Source: Schizophyllum amplum (Eukaryota; Basidiomycota; Agaricomycetes; Agaricales; Schizophyllaceae). Taken from it: DNA of 64,000 nt. Below the pieces are notes generated by a model that saw only the letters and a program-made list of their open reading frames with translations, did not search any database and was not told where the DNA came from. The stretch's first letter is position 1, and each line of letters opens with the position of its first letter. The position numbers were made by a program, and so were the translations under genes. This document shows, piece after piece, positions 1-10,807 of the stretch. The stretch covers positions 744,001 through 808,000 of the forward strand of contig VDMD01000008.1 of the NCBI GenBank assembly GCA_007026445.1, given 5' to 3'.

Positions 1-700
1 CACGCTGAGTACTGTATGCGGAATGAGCACTTGACCCAAGTTGATAGCTGAACACGCACGGTAGCAGGGAACGCGGGGGAAGGTCACGTTCATGCGGACG
101 GTCAAGCGTTCCCCCTGCTTTGGTCTACTGCGACTGATGTGTCGATGGCGACCCGGCGGTAGTCGAAGAATTCCATGGTCGTAAATGTGAGGATGATGCT
201 CGCCGCAATGAGTGTCACTGGGGGCACTCTTGTCAGACATTGGGCGCGCGGAATTTTGGAGGGAAACTCACGCAGAGCACCGGTGCGCGTCTTGACCTTG
301 ACATCCTCCGCGGTCTACGAGTTACACGTCAGTCAAGTTGCAGAGGCACGGATGCGAACTGCAAGACCTTGCCGAAGGCGTCGATGCCCTTGAGAGCGCT
401 CAGAAAGCCTTTCGCCATTGTTACCGGGAGAGCCCGCGCCCGCTGAGGAGGCCGATGGGAAAGGGGAAGGGAAGGGGGACACCGAAAGTAAGTGGTGGAA
501 GGAGAAAGAGAACTGCAAGTACACTTTCCGACCTCTATCCGCACCGACGTGTCCTCAAGTCCCGGGCCGTGCGGCCGCCCGCGCATCGATTCCACGCGTG
601 ACTTTTGCGAGTTGAACTTCGTCCTCAACGGAGGTAGAACGTATGAATATGTAGGTATACGTATAAGCAGCTTGCCCCAGTCAAACCGATACTGCATAAA
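1..700. other. No gene recognised
   Basis: Several short overlapping open frames exist on both strands, but none has a recognisable motif or continues through plausible splice sites. The right end is the 3' flank of the VPS45 gene. I see no repeat or RNA gene here. Confidence 0.5.
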
Positions 701-3071
701 TTATGGTATCGCAATCCGATCCACACCCTCTTTCACTTTCCCAAACAAGCTCAGCACACCCTCCCTTATCCCCTCCGCCTGCACTCCCATATTCTCCCCG
801 CTCGTCCTATACACCCCCGTCCCCGCCGAGCCTCCCAAGCTGACGTTCACGCCACCGAGATTGAGGTTCAACGCGGGCGCATTTGACGCCGACTCGGGCG
901 GCGGCTCGTACACGGACGCCGGGAACGACTGCGCAGCGGCGCGCACCATGTCCAGGTAGCTTGACGAGTTGTGTACGCAGGTGCCGCCAAGGAGGAAGCG
1001 CGTGCCGTGCGCGGCGGTCACGTTCCCGTCAGATGCGGCAACAGGGTCCTGATTGAAGAGCGCGACCGTGCGCGCTTCCTCGTACGTTGTCCCGCCGATC
1101 ATGAAAATGATCACATCCTGTGGTCTGGCGAAAGGTCAGCCAAGTCGCTGCCATGGGCGCGGAGAGCGACGGACCTCTGTAGTCCCGCGTTTGGTCCTGG
1201 GCTCTCGATGAAGGGATAACTCGCTTCTCGTAGCCGTCCGCGCAACAAGTTTTCCATGGTAGTCGACAGGTGTGGTCGGTGCTGTGTATATACGTTCTCG
1301 ACGCCCTGCAAACAGGTCAGAATATCGACACTGATGATGCGACGTCGCGCACCTTCAAGCCCTTCAGCGCAGAGCGTCCTTTCGCCAAAAGCGACTCGGT
1401 AGAGAATAGATCGTCTTGCCGCTGATCGGTCCCAGCGATGTTGAGGAAAACATATACTAACTAGGCACGTTTAGCTACATATCACCCGCGGCTGACGAAG
1501 GCCCTTACCCGAGCGTCCTCTCGCGGGACACCATTAGCCAGCAATAAATTGATCAAGGAGGCGATGTTGACTGTTTGGGTTTTCTGATACCGCAGTGCAT
1601 ACAAGATCACCAGGCGTAACTTATGCCATGGTGTTATGCTGGCGTCCGTGATCAGCGTTTGCAGGCTCTGCAACAATATGAGCACCGGGGACTCGCTGAG
1701 TGCGTATCTTCTTACCTTAAAGTCTGCCCCCGAACTAGTGGCCAACCCCTGCTCGACCTCGCCGACCTCGAGCAACTTGTCCCGGCCACAATCCGGCTGA
1801 GCTCACCCACAAGCGCAACGTGCTTGCTGACGTTGCCGCCCAGCTTGCGGAATTCAGGGTATTCCTCCACGAAGCGCTTCATGTCGGAAATGGAGTTGAT
1901 CGCGGAGGGCGTTTGCGCCGCCGAGCGCGCCTGGTACGACTGCACATAGTCTTTCAGGGAGCCGCCGAGGTCGCCGAACGTCGACAGGTGTGTGCTTGGA
2001 AGAAGGGGTCGGTGGAGGTGGTGAGGGTGATTTCCTGTAAAGATTAGCCAACGGCTTGGCGGCGGGGGAAATGCGCGCACAGATAGTTCGGGTCGTATGT
2101 CGGGCACTGTGCGGAGATCGACGCGGCCGTTCTGTATGCCCAGCAGCTCGTGGACCATCGCCTGGTACGTCCACTGGGAGAGGAGGGGGGTCACGGGGTC
2201 GTTGCGGCGGTCGAGGATGAGGAGGAGTGGCGGTACTTGGGTCAGGCGAAAGTCGAAGAGCTGCTCTTCTGCGTGTATGCGGTGCTGCGCAGGCGTTAGA
2301 TGCTGCTATAGTGGATTTGTGCGACGCACATGTATTTCGCCCGCTAGTTTGTGGGCCATGCCGCTCATCTTCTCGTACCGGATCGTGGGCTTCTTCTTGA
2401 GGCTGAGGAGGACGGCTGCGATGCCGTGGACGGCGAGCTCGAGCGCTTGGGGATTCCATGCGTTTGGGTTGGATGCGTACAGCGGTCTGGTGTAGTTGAG
2501 CGAGAAGAGGGAGGGGAGGATGGGGGCGTAGTCGGCAAAGTATTCCTGGGCGTTATGTGAGCAGATTCAAGTGGGCGACCCGCAGCACGCACCTGGACCT
2601 CGCGCACGACCTCGTACTCGTCCGCTCGGCGAGGCGCTCGATGGCGGATTTGGTGAGTATGTTGCTAAAGTCTGGATCTGGTCAGCACGGCCGGCGCACG
2701 CGCGATGGACGGTGTGTGTGTGATTCACCACGACTGACACAGTAATACTCTCCGTACTTTGGGGCCTTGAGCTCGAGCTGGAGCGCCTCCAGGCTGTCCT
2801 CGTTGTTCTGCAGGAAGCAGACGCACTTCATGTGCGCCATGCGCTCGCGCTTCGCGTTGTCGATGCGGTCGGTCAGGTACACCTGGTGGGCGAGCAGGGT
2901 GGACTGGGTGGAGGCGAGGGATACAATGGGGGTCTGGGGCTGGTGAGATCTCGTCGGGGCGGGGGGAGGGGGGCGTACGCACTGTATGCGAGTCGAGCAG
3001 GAGGACCTTCATCGCGGACGGCTCGGACACCATCCGCGTCACATAGTCTCGACGGCCTTTACGACGTCCAT
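701..3071 (-). CDS. VPS45: VPS45, Sec1/Munc18-family vesicle fusion protein (multi-exon, frame-broken)
   Basis: Vps45 is an SM protein that binds the syntaxin Tlg2 and is needed for SNARE-driven fusion at the trans-Golgi and endosomes. The start is MDVVKAVE, followed by MKVLLLDSHT, then after a 49-base intron TPIVSLASTQSTLL. Further on come QWTYQAMVHELLGIQNGR, NSISDMKRFVEEYPEF, SKHVALVGELSRIV, KGVENVYTQHRPHL, and near the C-terminus the highly conserved IIFMIGGTTYEEARTV and GTRFLLGGTCVHNSSSYL. About 600 residues and at least seven introns fit the family. Four single-base losses break the frame, near 3041, 2625, 1987 and 1782; three sit where a homopolymer appears one base short (for example GAGGCG read as GAGCG). 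Because the flanking protein is highly conserved, assembly error is more likely than a pseudogene. A start in the downstream frame further upstream (MFFTFISN) is possible but unlike the family. Confidence 0.93.
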
Positions 3072-3568
3072 CGCGGGCGACGTTGGGCTCGGCGTTGGCG
3101 ATGTGGAGGTTTGAGATGAACGTGAAGAACAAGACGCGCAGCGGCGCCGACGCGTCGACATCCGTTTCTTGCTTCGCACCATCATCTCAATTATTGAGCT
3201 TGGGTCCTTACGCCCACTCAGAGGGTAAACTTCAACTTTTACAGCCCTCGGAGCGCCGCTTACAACTCGCCGCGATGGCAGAGCAGGGCGGAACTCATCG
3301 CACTTCGCCCATCGTTCTCAGCGGAGGGCGAGTGCGCTGATCCCAGAAACTTAGGCAAGTACGACGGTTGCTAGAATACCAAGGTAGTCATCCTAACCTT
3401 TGTTACACAGCGAATTCTTGCAGAGGTTACTCTGCAACGGACGGTAACGACTGCGTCTTCGCAAGGGGTATCATCCCTCGAGCCTCCTCAGCGAGCTCGG
3501 CAACTTAGCCTTGTACGTCCGCACCGCGCACAGAAAAAGAGCAAACTTACCTGCTGTACACCGCAGCC
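3072..3568. other. Divergent intergenic region between VPS45 and an F-box gene
   Basis: This roughly 500-base stretch separates the VPS45 start from the start of the F-box gene on the opposite strand, so it should carry both promoters. No clear TATA element or repeat was seen. A leader exon for the F-box gene could lie here but I could not find the usual coiled-coil leader. Confidence 0.4.
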
Positions 3569-4923
3569 ATGGATCAAACGAAGTTCGATTCTAGTGTTCT
3601 CGCCCCTGCGCGTCAACTGCCAGTCGAGCTGTTGACGGAGATCTTCATGCTGCTTCCTTCGTGTGGAACCGCGAAAGTATCGGCACGAAGACCCTCAACT
3701 TCGCTCAGGTCTGTCACACGTGGAGGGCGGTCGCGCTGGGGATCCCAAGCCTTTGGACGAATATACGCGTCGATGATCGATGCCCAAGACACGGATGGAA
3801 GGACGCTGCGCTTGCGTACCTTCAGCGGTCTGCGCCTCTACCGATGTCGATCCACATGAACTTGCTCACAAGAGTGGGCTTCTACATGGACTATGAGGAC
3901 GTTATGCTCCACGACGACTTCTGGAGCGATGATGTCTGGCAGGCCATGTGTACGCAAGCAAGTCGCTGGGAGCGTGTGGCCTTGGAGCATCTGCCCGACG
4001 GAACGTTGCGCGCGCAGGATCCCCCGCTGTTATTCCCTGCCCTTTCCCAGTTGTCGCTCTCCACGCGCGACCTAGACAAGGTCCCTGTCGACTTTTTCCA
4101 AAACTCGCCAAACATGAGATGCCTGTCTCTCTCCACATACCACACTATCGCACCCCTCGTTCTGCCGTCGTCATGGAGGCTTACGACGCTCACTCTCAAA
4201 TGCGGCGAGGGAGAGATGGGTCAGACCAGAGCTAGTCTCGCTCCGTGCGTGCAAGCTATACTCGCGTGCAGCCCCACGCTGGAATATCTCCACGTCACAG
4301 CCTTAGGTTTTCGTCTCTCCCGCCTTCCGCAGAACGCCACGGTTTTCCCCGCACTGGAAGACTTGATCCTAGTGGGCGCATGCCACCTCTGTGCGCTGAT
4401 TAGCGCGCCAAACCTGGTCGAAGCGTGTCTTGATGCTTCCTCCATGCCCTCCCCTGTCACAGCCAGCGATTTGATGATGTTCGAATACATGGTGACCAAA
4501 TCCTCCGGGTGCCCCAAACTCGAATCCCTCTCATTGAGGAACGTCCAGCAGACGCCTGATCTGGTGATCCGCTGCCTGAGGCGTATACCCTCCCTCACTC
4601 ACCTGAGTGTCATCGACAACGACGGCTACGAGATCCCGAACTTCAACACGATCGCTTCGATGGAATTAGTAAGGGCGTTGACGCGGAAACCATCCTCTCG
4701 CAAATTCCTCCCGAACCTCACGTCGCTGCTCCTCTACTTCAACGAGGATGATGATGATGAGGACGACTACTATATGGAGAACCGTTGGGACGAAGAAGAT
4801 TCGGAGTTGAAGATAGCTTTGGACAAGATGACGATGTCGCGCAGCGAACCTCAGACGACCAAGAAGGGGTTGGTTCTCAAGCGACTGGAGGCGTTTAAGA
4901 CAGACTGTCGTGGCTATTACTGA
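3569..4923 (+). CDS. F-box/LRR-like protein A
   Basis: The N-terminus reads LAPARQLPVELLTEIFMLLP, the F-box seen in this family, followed by FAQVCHTWRAVALGIPSLW, the second half of the F-box with its conserved Trp. The rest has irregular leucine-rich segments and ends in an acidic stretch (EDDDDEDDYY). F-box proteins link substrates to the SCF ubiquitin ligase through Skp1; the substrate is unknown. The frame changes by one base at about 3663, in the middle of the F-box, between MLLPS and WNRESIG; the protein on either side is continuous with paralogues, so this looks like a base-call error. Unlike its paralogues it lacks the roughly 55-residue coiled-coil leader before the F-box. Confidence 0.85.
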
Positions 4924-5577
4924 AGCTCTTTTCCGCTGTCAAACTCAAGTTACACAACCCACTTCCTCATACTCAGTACCATCTAGACTGTTCCCTATCC
5001 AAGCATGATGTACAGGATGAATGCAGACTCAGTCTATGGTGTGCGCAGTCCTTATTGGACAAAAACGCAAATTATGTTCCGAATCCAGTTGACGTATGTT
5101 TTGCGCCGTCACACTCATGCGTGCATGTGAACTGCTTGTGAGTACGTGACGATTGGTGACGCCGTGACGGTTGTTACTCACTTAAGTGCCTGCCTTGTCC
5201 TCCGCTCGTGGTGCCGTTTGTGACCCATGGGCCATCCAATGCTATAGCTAAATGGTATGCAATGGCGAGAACGACTCTGTCTCTTCTCCCATAAGCACGG
5301 CAATAACAACTTCCTTGCTATGGCTACTAGAACTTCGGCACTCCCGGCACCGTCTACGCGTTCCCCTAAGCAACAGGAGATACCGTCTCCTCTGTCTCTA
5401 CCAGCGCATCTAGAAGGGGAACGTTCCATCTCAGTTGTAGAGCATGTTAGAGATCAATCCCAGCAGTGTGCGGGTGCACCGGCCCTATGCCGCCATGAGG
5501 CCTATGACCTTCAAGTTGGTACCCGAGCTTAGAAGGCATCCGTCTGTGCCGCACGTTTGGGACAGCATTACGACCTT
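4924..5577. other. Intergenic, with a weak dispersed repeat
   Basis: This is the shared 3' flank of the convergent F-box gene and the thioesterase gene. From about 5374 to 5470 it resembles, by eye, a segment at 38055-38150 (shared words such as CTGTCTCT, TTCTAG, GTTAGA, CATGT, AGAGATCA). No coding sequence was recognised. Confidence 0.35.
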
Positions 5578-6552
5578 CTACGCCTCTAAATCTTCGGCCG
5601 TGTACAACCAGTCCTCGCCGGTCTTCCGGGAGAACGACACGTTCTTCTGCACGGATAGAAGTCAATTACACGAAAGCTTAAGGCCACGACGTCTCGTACC
5701 TCATGCTGGCCAGATTTGCCGACGTACTTCGTGTGATCTGAGTAGCGCCGTCAACATATTATTTTGAAGGAACACAGACAGTGTTGAAGGTGCTCACAGC
5801 CATAGGCGACAAGCTCTCCTTTCGGATTGGTGAAGTCAACGCGCGTGTAGGCGAGCGACTTGCCTACAAGTGAAGCATAAGCGAGCAAAAAACTGCTGGT
5901 GAAAGAGGTGCACGGTACCCAGTCCCGTGCAAACGGCCTTCGCGTGCAGGTAGTCGCCAATCTTTCCACCGGGACGCACGAAGGAGGTCCCGATATCGGT
6001 AGATACACCGGTCATCCAGTATCCCTTGGAAGCGACTGCGAGCGAGCCAAGAGTGTCTGTCAGGGACATGACTAGTCCGCCATGGACTGCAGGGGTCGTT
6101 GAGTGGCGTTTCGAGAGGGCGCGGCGCAGAAGAACGCACCAGTCTGTGTAGCACACGTCAGCGCAATTAGAGAGGGCACACATATATTGGAACTCACGCC
6201 AACACGGTTCACTTGATGACAAGGACGTGAAAAGAGCTCGGGATACAACAATTCGCTCACGGTTGTATTTCTCGACCTTCAAGGATGTGACGACCTCGCC
6301 AGGTTTCGCGCTCACGATATTGAGCTGCCGGAGAGTGAGATTACCGTTGACCCATACAATTAACCACTTACATTGGGGAAACACTGCGCGTCGTGACCTA
6401 CATACGGTTTAATCTCAACCGTTCACGACGCGTGCCAGTCCATACCCTTGTTGTCTATAAATGACTTCCAGACCTAAGAGGTGCATCAGCGCCTTCAGTA
6501 TGTACCACGGAGGTGCAAGTACCCGACGCGTATATCGCAGACAGGCAGCCAT
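5578..6552 (-). CDS. Hotdog-fold acyl-CoA thioesterase (ACOT13/PaaI-like), many small exons
   Basis: Spliced translation gives LNIVSAKPGEVVTSLKVEKY, then NLNRVGTVHGGLVMSLTDTL, GYWMTGVSTDIGTSF, GLGKSLAYTRVDF and YGYHTKYVGK, ending WLYTAEDLEA. HGG followed by a conserved Asp is the hallmark of the 4HBT thioesterase superfamily; members hydrolyse medium- and long-chain acyl-CoAs, and the human relative is mitochondrial. The gene is cut by about eight introns. Two exons are tiny: 14 bases (6198-6211) and 4 bases (6140-6143); both have GT donors and AG acceptors and are needed to keep NRVGTVHGG in frame. The first two exons, giving MAACLRYTRR, are the least certain part. No frameshift is needed, so this gene is probably intact. 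Confidence 0.88.
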
Positions 6553-7090
6553 GACGAATCTATCCTCGAGTGACCGTGAGTGGAGAACTTGGCGAACAAC
6601 CGGCTCCGGCCAGCACGTGTATTAGTGCATCGGGACTGCCGGCTCCGAACATGGTCGCGTGACCCACCAGTTCAAGTTCTGAAAGTTCTGAAATCAGGCC
6701 GTCTCGCGACATCTCACGTTCGAACGAGACGCGAGCAAGTTTTTTTATGGCGACACGTTTGTCTGACTCTGTTTGCATGTATGCTTTCTGATAGCAGCCT
6801 CGTCATCCAACGCTGCTGCGTCCCCACCCAGTGCGCAATCAGGGCCTAGCTCGGACATTGTCACAGTAACAAATGTGCATACGATCGGATATCGCCTCGC
6901 CATATATCGTATCCTTGTCATGTACAAGTTCCTCGCTAGGCTGAGCCGCAATCAAGGTTCGTTCTGGCGGTCTCGAATCACTCATGTTTCAGCTGGAAAA
7001 AATCTGTCAACAACTGTGGCTACCATTCTGAGGGAAAACACGCACCAGCCGCTCAGTGAATGTGATGAGGTTTGATGAGCTCGCGCAAAT
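6553..7090. other. Intergenic, no gene seen
   Basis: This lies upstream of the thioesterase and downstream of the next F-box gene, both on the minus strand. A short seven-T run occurs near 6741. It probably holds the thioesterase promoter; no motif was recognised with confidence. Confidence 0.35.
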
Positions 7091-8611
7091 TCACAGAGTT
7101 GACTTTCTGGGCTCTTCTTCGTCTATTATCTCAACCCTCTCGAGTGCGACCACCTTCCTGCCCTCGACGACTCGCGCTGTCTCCCGAGATCGAAGCATAG
7201 GTGTGAGTGATTGTTGCTGGGCTTCAAGCGCTTCACGCGGGAGTCGAAGGCCATCAAAGGACAGCTTGAAGAAACGCAGATTTGGAAGGATCGGCGCCTT
7301 GCCGTCGCGCACCGTAAGGCCATCCCAAAGCACAGGGGAGACAAATACAGGCAAATCTTCTTGTGCGTTGATGTCGCAGCCTATGTAGCCAGTCGAGATC
7401 TCCAGCTCGCGTAGACCATTCATCCTCTTGAGACAGCGAAGGAGCTGTCGGCTCGCCATTTCGTCGAATACGCGCCATACTTCGAGAATCTTGAGTCGGT
7501 GTAAGGACTTCACGGGTGCCACTGGAGAGGACAGGAAGCGCTGCAGAGCTGCGTATGGATTCCGTCGTAGGTCGTTGGAAATGAGACTGATCTCCTGCAG
7601 GTTGGGTGCATCGATAAACTTGATGAATACTTGCGCAGAGCTACCGAGGGTTATGCGGTGCAAGGCAGGCATGCCGATTGTCTGGATGGCTTGCACTGTT
7701 GTTGTTGCCCGCCCGTTCGCAGTGCAGCTGAGAGACTGCAGTGTTGCTGCATACTGTGCGACGGTGGGAAGGACGTGCAGGGCGTCCAATCTGCGCGACG
7801 CGAAGCCAAAATGTACGAGTTTCCATGATACGGGGAGGTTGAGCGTATGGTCTAAAACATGCTTTGGCATGTCGAGATCCACTTTCCGAAGCTGAGGGGC
7901 ATCGGCAAGGAAATCGAATGGAGCTGTCAGCTGTGTACCGTCTCGCACGTGAACGACAAGGTCGGCACAGCGTAGTCGGGCAAAGCACTTTTGCAACACT
8001 AGCGACTGAAGCATTCGATAGACCCATTCAGATGAATCGAGCGCCATCGGGGTGCGTGAGGGAGGAGGCAATCGAGAAGCCTGACCAGTCTCCACTTTCC
8101 CGGCAACGTATGTCGAGATCGCGCTCGCCGGACCGGAGAGACATGCATCAGCATATGCGTCAACGCTCCGGCTATATTTATTGACGTCGATGCGCGACCA
8201 GAGCTGCTGGGTCCCAAGCGCGGCGGCACGCCAAGCAACGCAAACATGTGCGACAGTGCTTGCGATGAGGTGACTGGCGTGTGTCTGCTTCCCTGGAGCG
8301 TATATTTTGGCGCGAGTGGGAGAGTGATAGAGGTGAAGAAAGATCTCAGACAGAACTTCGATGGGAAGGCGGCGCACGGATGCGATGAGGGAACGCTTGA
8401 GCGCTAGCTCGGTCGAAATCTGGTCATGAAGCGTCCGTAAGCGGTCCATCTCAACATCGACGTTTACAAGCTGAGACTCCAGTTCCGGTATAGCCTCCAT
8501 GATAGTTGCCGCCTGCTCGAAGGAGGGGAGGAGGCCCTCGCGATAGCTAGCCATGTCCGCAGGGGACGTGGTTCTTCCAGTCGACAGCAAGTCGTGATGA
8601 TTCCGCACCAT
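7091..8611 (-). CDS. F-box/LRR-like protein B (intact, single exon)
   Basis: The 506-residue frame begins at an ATG and is uninterrupted. Residues of about 30-70 form a coiled-coil leader (IPELESQLVNVDVEMDRL), followed by the F-box core SVRRLPIEVLSEIFLHLY and VAHVCVAWRAAALGTQQLW. The remainder contains leucine-rich segments (for example SLHRLKILEVW, GLRELEISTGYIG) typical of substrate-binding regions of fungal F-box proteins. The likely role is recruitment of an unknown target to SCF ubiquitin ligase. It lies head to tail with F-box gene C, both on the minus strand, and is more diverged from the other members, so it is not a recent tandem copy. Confidence 0.9.
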   Translation of the reverse strand: MVRNHHDLLSTGRTTSPADMASYREGLLPSFEQAATIMEAIPELESQLVNVDVEMDRLRTLHDQISTELALKRSLIASVRRLPIEVLSEIFLHLYHSPTRAKIYAPGKQTHASHLIASTVAHVCVAWRAAALGTQQLWSRIDVNKYSRSVDAYADACLSGPASAISTYVAGKVETGQASRLPPPSRTPMALDSSEWVYRMLQSLVLQKCFARLRCADLVVHVRDGTQLTAPFDFLADAPQLRKVDLDMPKHVLDHTLNLPVSWKLVHFGFASRRLDALHVLPTVAQYAATLQSLSCTANGRATTTVQAIQTIGMPALHRITLGSSAQVFIKFIDAPNLQEISLISNDLRRNPYAALQRFLSSPVAPVKSLHRLKILEVWRVFDEMASRQLLRCLKRMNGLRELEISTGYIGCDINAQEDLPVFVSPVLWDGLTVRDGKAPILPNLRFFKLSFDGLRLPREALEAQQQSLTPMLRSRETARVVEGRKVVALERVEIIDEEEPRKSTL

Positions 8612-8975
8612 CTGTGGTTTCGATTATCAGTAGACGTATGATACTACCCATATGGCCAGCACTTCAACGCACCACGATGCATGGACGGTCCAAGGTAGAT
8701 AGCAGGAGCTCAGGCTGAGGTAGGAGCATTACGAGCCCCTCTTGATCGACGGAGCCGCTCGGCGTATGCCGGCTCGCGTGTCATATTGTTCAAGTCGTTG
8801 TAACTTAAGTTGTGCTTCGCCTGGTAGAGCTCGACTCCGAGGTCCCAACACTGACAGTGATACCAGGCGGGCTGATAATCATTTTCGCACGTAGAAGAGC
8901 ATTGAAGTGACCAGTGAAGGAAGGAACAATGCCTTTGGGTCATATAAGCAATCCTGGAGCGCGATAGCAAGTAAT
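8612..8975 (-). other. Intergenic between two F-box genes, with an unsupported small ORF
   Basis: An 86-codon frame (8710-8970, minus) contains WDLGVELYQAKHNLSYNDL, which has reasonable composition but no match I recognise and no obvious exon partners. It could be a remnant or a chance frame. The 3' end of F-box C and the promoter of F-box B must also lie here. Confidence 0.25.
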
Positions 8976-10538
8976 CTATCGGCCAACGGTGTTCCTCTCC
9001 ACCAGCGTTCTTAGAGACTTGTCGTCGCTGTCACAGTAAAATTTCCCAAGACACGCAAGCGCCTCGCCATCTCGCTCACGAAGACGCAGCCTAGACTCCA
9101 CCATGTGCCGCACGGCATCATCCTCCCTTCCAGTCCGGGGCGGTCCCCCATACTTGTATTGGAGTTCCAAGTCGACCAATTGAGGGAGAAGGTCATCCGA
9201 GGCGCGCGTACCATCACGTGTCAACGCGTGGATGGAGTGTAGCGATACAGGAGGGTCCTCAAAGTCGAATAACATATTGTTCTCCACAGAGAGTTTCTCG
9301 ATGGATGGTAGCTGCCGCAGACACCGCACCATGCGCTGCGCAGTGCAGTTGAGATTGTAGAGCGCGAGCTGGCGCAGCGATGGGCAGTTGCTGGAGTTGC
9401 GTAGCAGGTTGACGAAGGCGCCGAACTCGTCGACAGGTTGTTCCCGGTGGTCCAGCGCGAAGTCCGCGAGGTGGACAATGCGTAATTTGGGTGCCGAGAT
9501 CAAGCGGCAGAGGTGGACGGCTGCGCAGTCGAGGTAAAGTTCCTCCAGCGCGGGGAAGGATATGGGCGCTTGGTTTTCTGGGAAGGAGCCGGCCATCTCG
9601 GACCAGATGTTGCATATTCGTAGTGTGGCGCTGCAGGCCAATATGAAGGGAATGCAAGGCGCGATTGGAGGCTTGTCTTCCTCTATCCCCTGGTCTCCAC
9701 TGGTGATGTGCAGTTCGGCGAGGGACCAGGATGACGGCGGGAGTAGACGAACAGGTGGAACCTGATATGCGATACGAAGGAAATCTAGGGTTGGTGCGTT
9801 TGCGAAGAAGGATAATGGTAACTCATATTCGGCGTCTGGATCGTCGATGCCCTCCGTCCACCAAGCGACATTTCGAAGAGCTGGAAATTCAAGACCGGCA
9901 TGCAGAGAAAAGGCGTCCAAGGCATAGTTGTCTATTAGAACGGTCTCCCATCGGCTGGCTTCCGCACATACGAGGCTCCAGATTTCGGGGTTCCAGGGGT
10001 GCGTCTGTGGTATAGCGTCGCCTTCGACGGAAGACATGGCGAGTGAAAGGTGCAATGGTGCTCGTCCAGTCCTTTCGAGCTCTTCCTTGATGACAGCCGG
10101 TTTATATACGGGCGCCCGAGGATCGCTGTGTGTGCAGATGCTGAGGTTCGTCCAGAGACGCGGCGTCTGCAGCGCGATGGTACGCCATGCATAGCAGACC
10201 TGCGCCAGGCCAAGCGGTCGCATGCCAGCGTGCATGAGCGCCCAATTATCCGGAAGAGCCTGCAGGAATATCTCCGACCAGATTTCCGGGGGAAGCCGAC
10301 GAGCGGGGGAGAGTATCGAGCGACGTATACTGTCCTGTGTCTGTACACGAGTGCGCAGCTCGGTCAGCCTGGCGATCTCGGACGCGAGCTGGCGGTCCAG
10401 GTCGTCAAGAGTTTGCGCTTGGTCGAAGAGGATGGTGGCATCTTGTTGTGTCGGTAGGTATCCGGAGCGATGCCTCTCGAGGTTCGCAACGCCACGCGCT
10501 TTCGCGAGAAGCCCTTCGACATCGGGGAGCAGCGACAT
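8976..10538 (-). CDS. F-box/LRR-like protein C (intact, single exon)
   Basis: This is an uninterrupted 520-residue frame with an ATG start, MSLLPDVEGLLAKARGVANL. The leader HRSGYLPTQQDATILF followed by LDDLDRQLASEIARLTELRT is the coiled-coil signature shared by this family just before the F-box. The F-box reads ILSPARRLPPEIWSEIFLQA, then LAQVCYAWRTIALQTPRLW. The C-terminal half has repeated LRR-like strands (LRQLALYNLNCTAQ, IEKLSVENNMLF). By family it is a candidate Skp1-binding SCF adaptor, probably nuclear or cytosolic. It is transcribed divergently from bL28m, with about 270 bases between start codons. Confidence 0.92.
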   Translation of the reverse strand: MSLLPDVEGLLAKARGVANLERHRSGYLPTQQDATILFDQAQTLDDLDRQLASEIARLTELRTRVQTQDSIRRSILSPARRLPPEIWSEIFLQALPDNWALMHAGMRPLGLAQVCYAWRTIALQTPRLWTNLSICTHSDPRAPVYKPAVIKEELERTGRAPLHLSLAMSSVEGDAIPQTHPWNPEIWSLVCAEASRWETVLIDNYALDAFSLHAGLEFPALRNVAWWTEGIDDPDAEYELPLSFFANAPTLDFLRIAYQVPPVRLLPPSSWSLAELHITSGDQGIEEDKPPIAPCIPFILACSATLRICNIWSEMAGSFPENQAPISFPALEELYLDCAAVHLCRLISAPKLRIVHLADFALDHREQPVDEFGAFVNLLRNSSNCPSLRQLALYNLNCTAQRMVRCLRQLPSIEKLSVENNMLFDFEDPPVSLHSIHALTRDGTRASDDLLPQLVDLELQYKYGGPPRTGREDDAVRHMVESRLRLRERDGEALACLGKFYCDSDDKSLRTLVERNTVGR

Positions 10539-10807
10539 TCGTCCCGCGTTCGATCACCCCCGGCTCGTTCCTTCAAGCTGAGAGGCCAAAATCAAATCAT
10601 CAGCTTCCATAGATATCGTAGAGTTCATGTCAGGACTTACCTACCAGTGAAGATGGCGCCAGCTTAATTGAGGGCAACTTACAACTTTGCACTGAGCGTC
10701 AAAGGCGACGGGACGGTCGGACCGGCCCACGTGTTTCTATCGTTCCGATTGCCCGCCCAGTTCTTACTTCCAGTGTCCATTGCCAGCCTCACTTCCAAAC
10801 CCCCATC
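10539..10807. promoter_or_regulatory. Divergent promoter region of F-box C and bL28m, with a CACGTG box
   Basis: The two start codons face away from each other across 269 bases, so both promoters are here. A palindromic E-box CACGTG lies at 10728-10733, 75 bases upstream of the bL28m ATG. Such boxes are bound by bHLH factors (Cbf1/Pho4 type) in fungi; function here is inference. Confidence 0.4.

Noticed and set aside
5040..5075. CTTATTGGACAAAAA word shared in inverted orientation with 38390-38410
   Set aside because: Only about 16 bases match, and orientation disagrees with the other shared segment, so it is not evidence for a common element.
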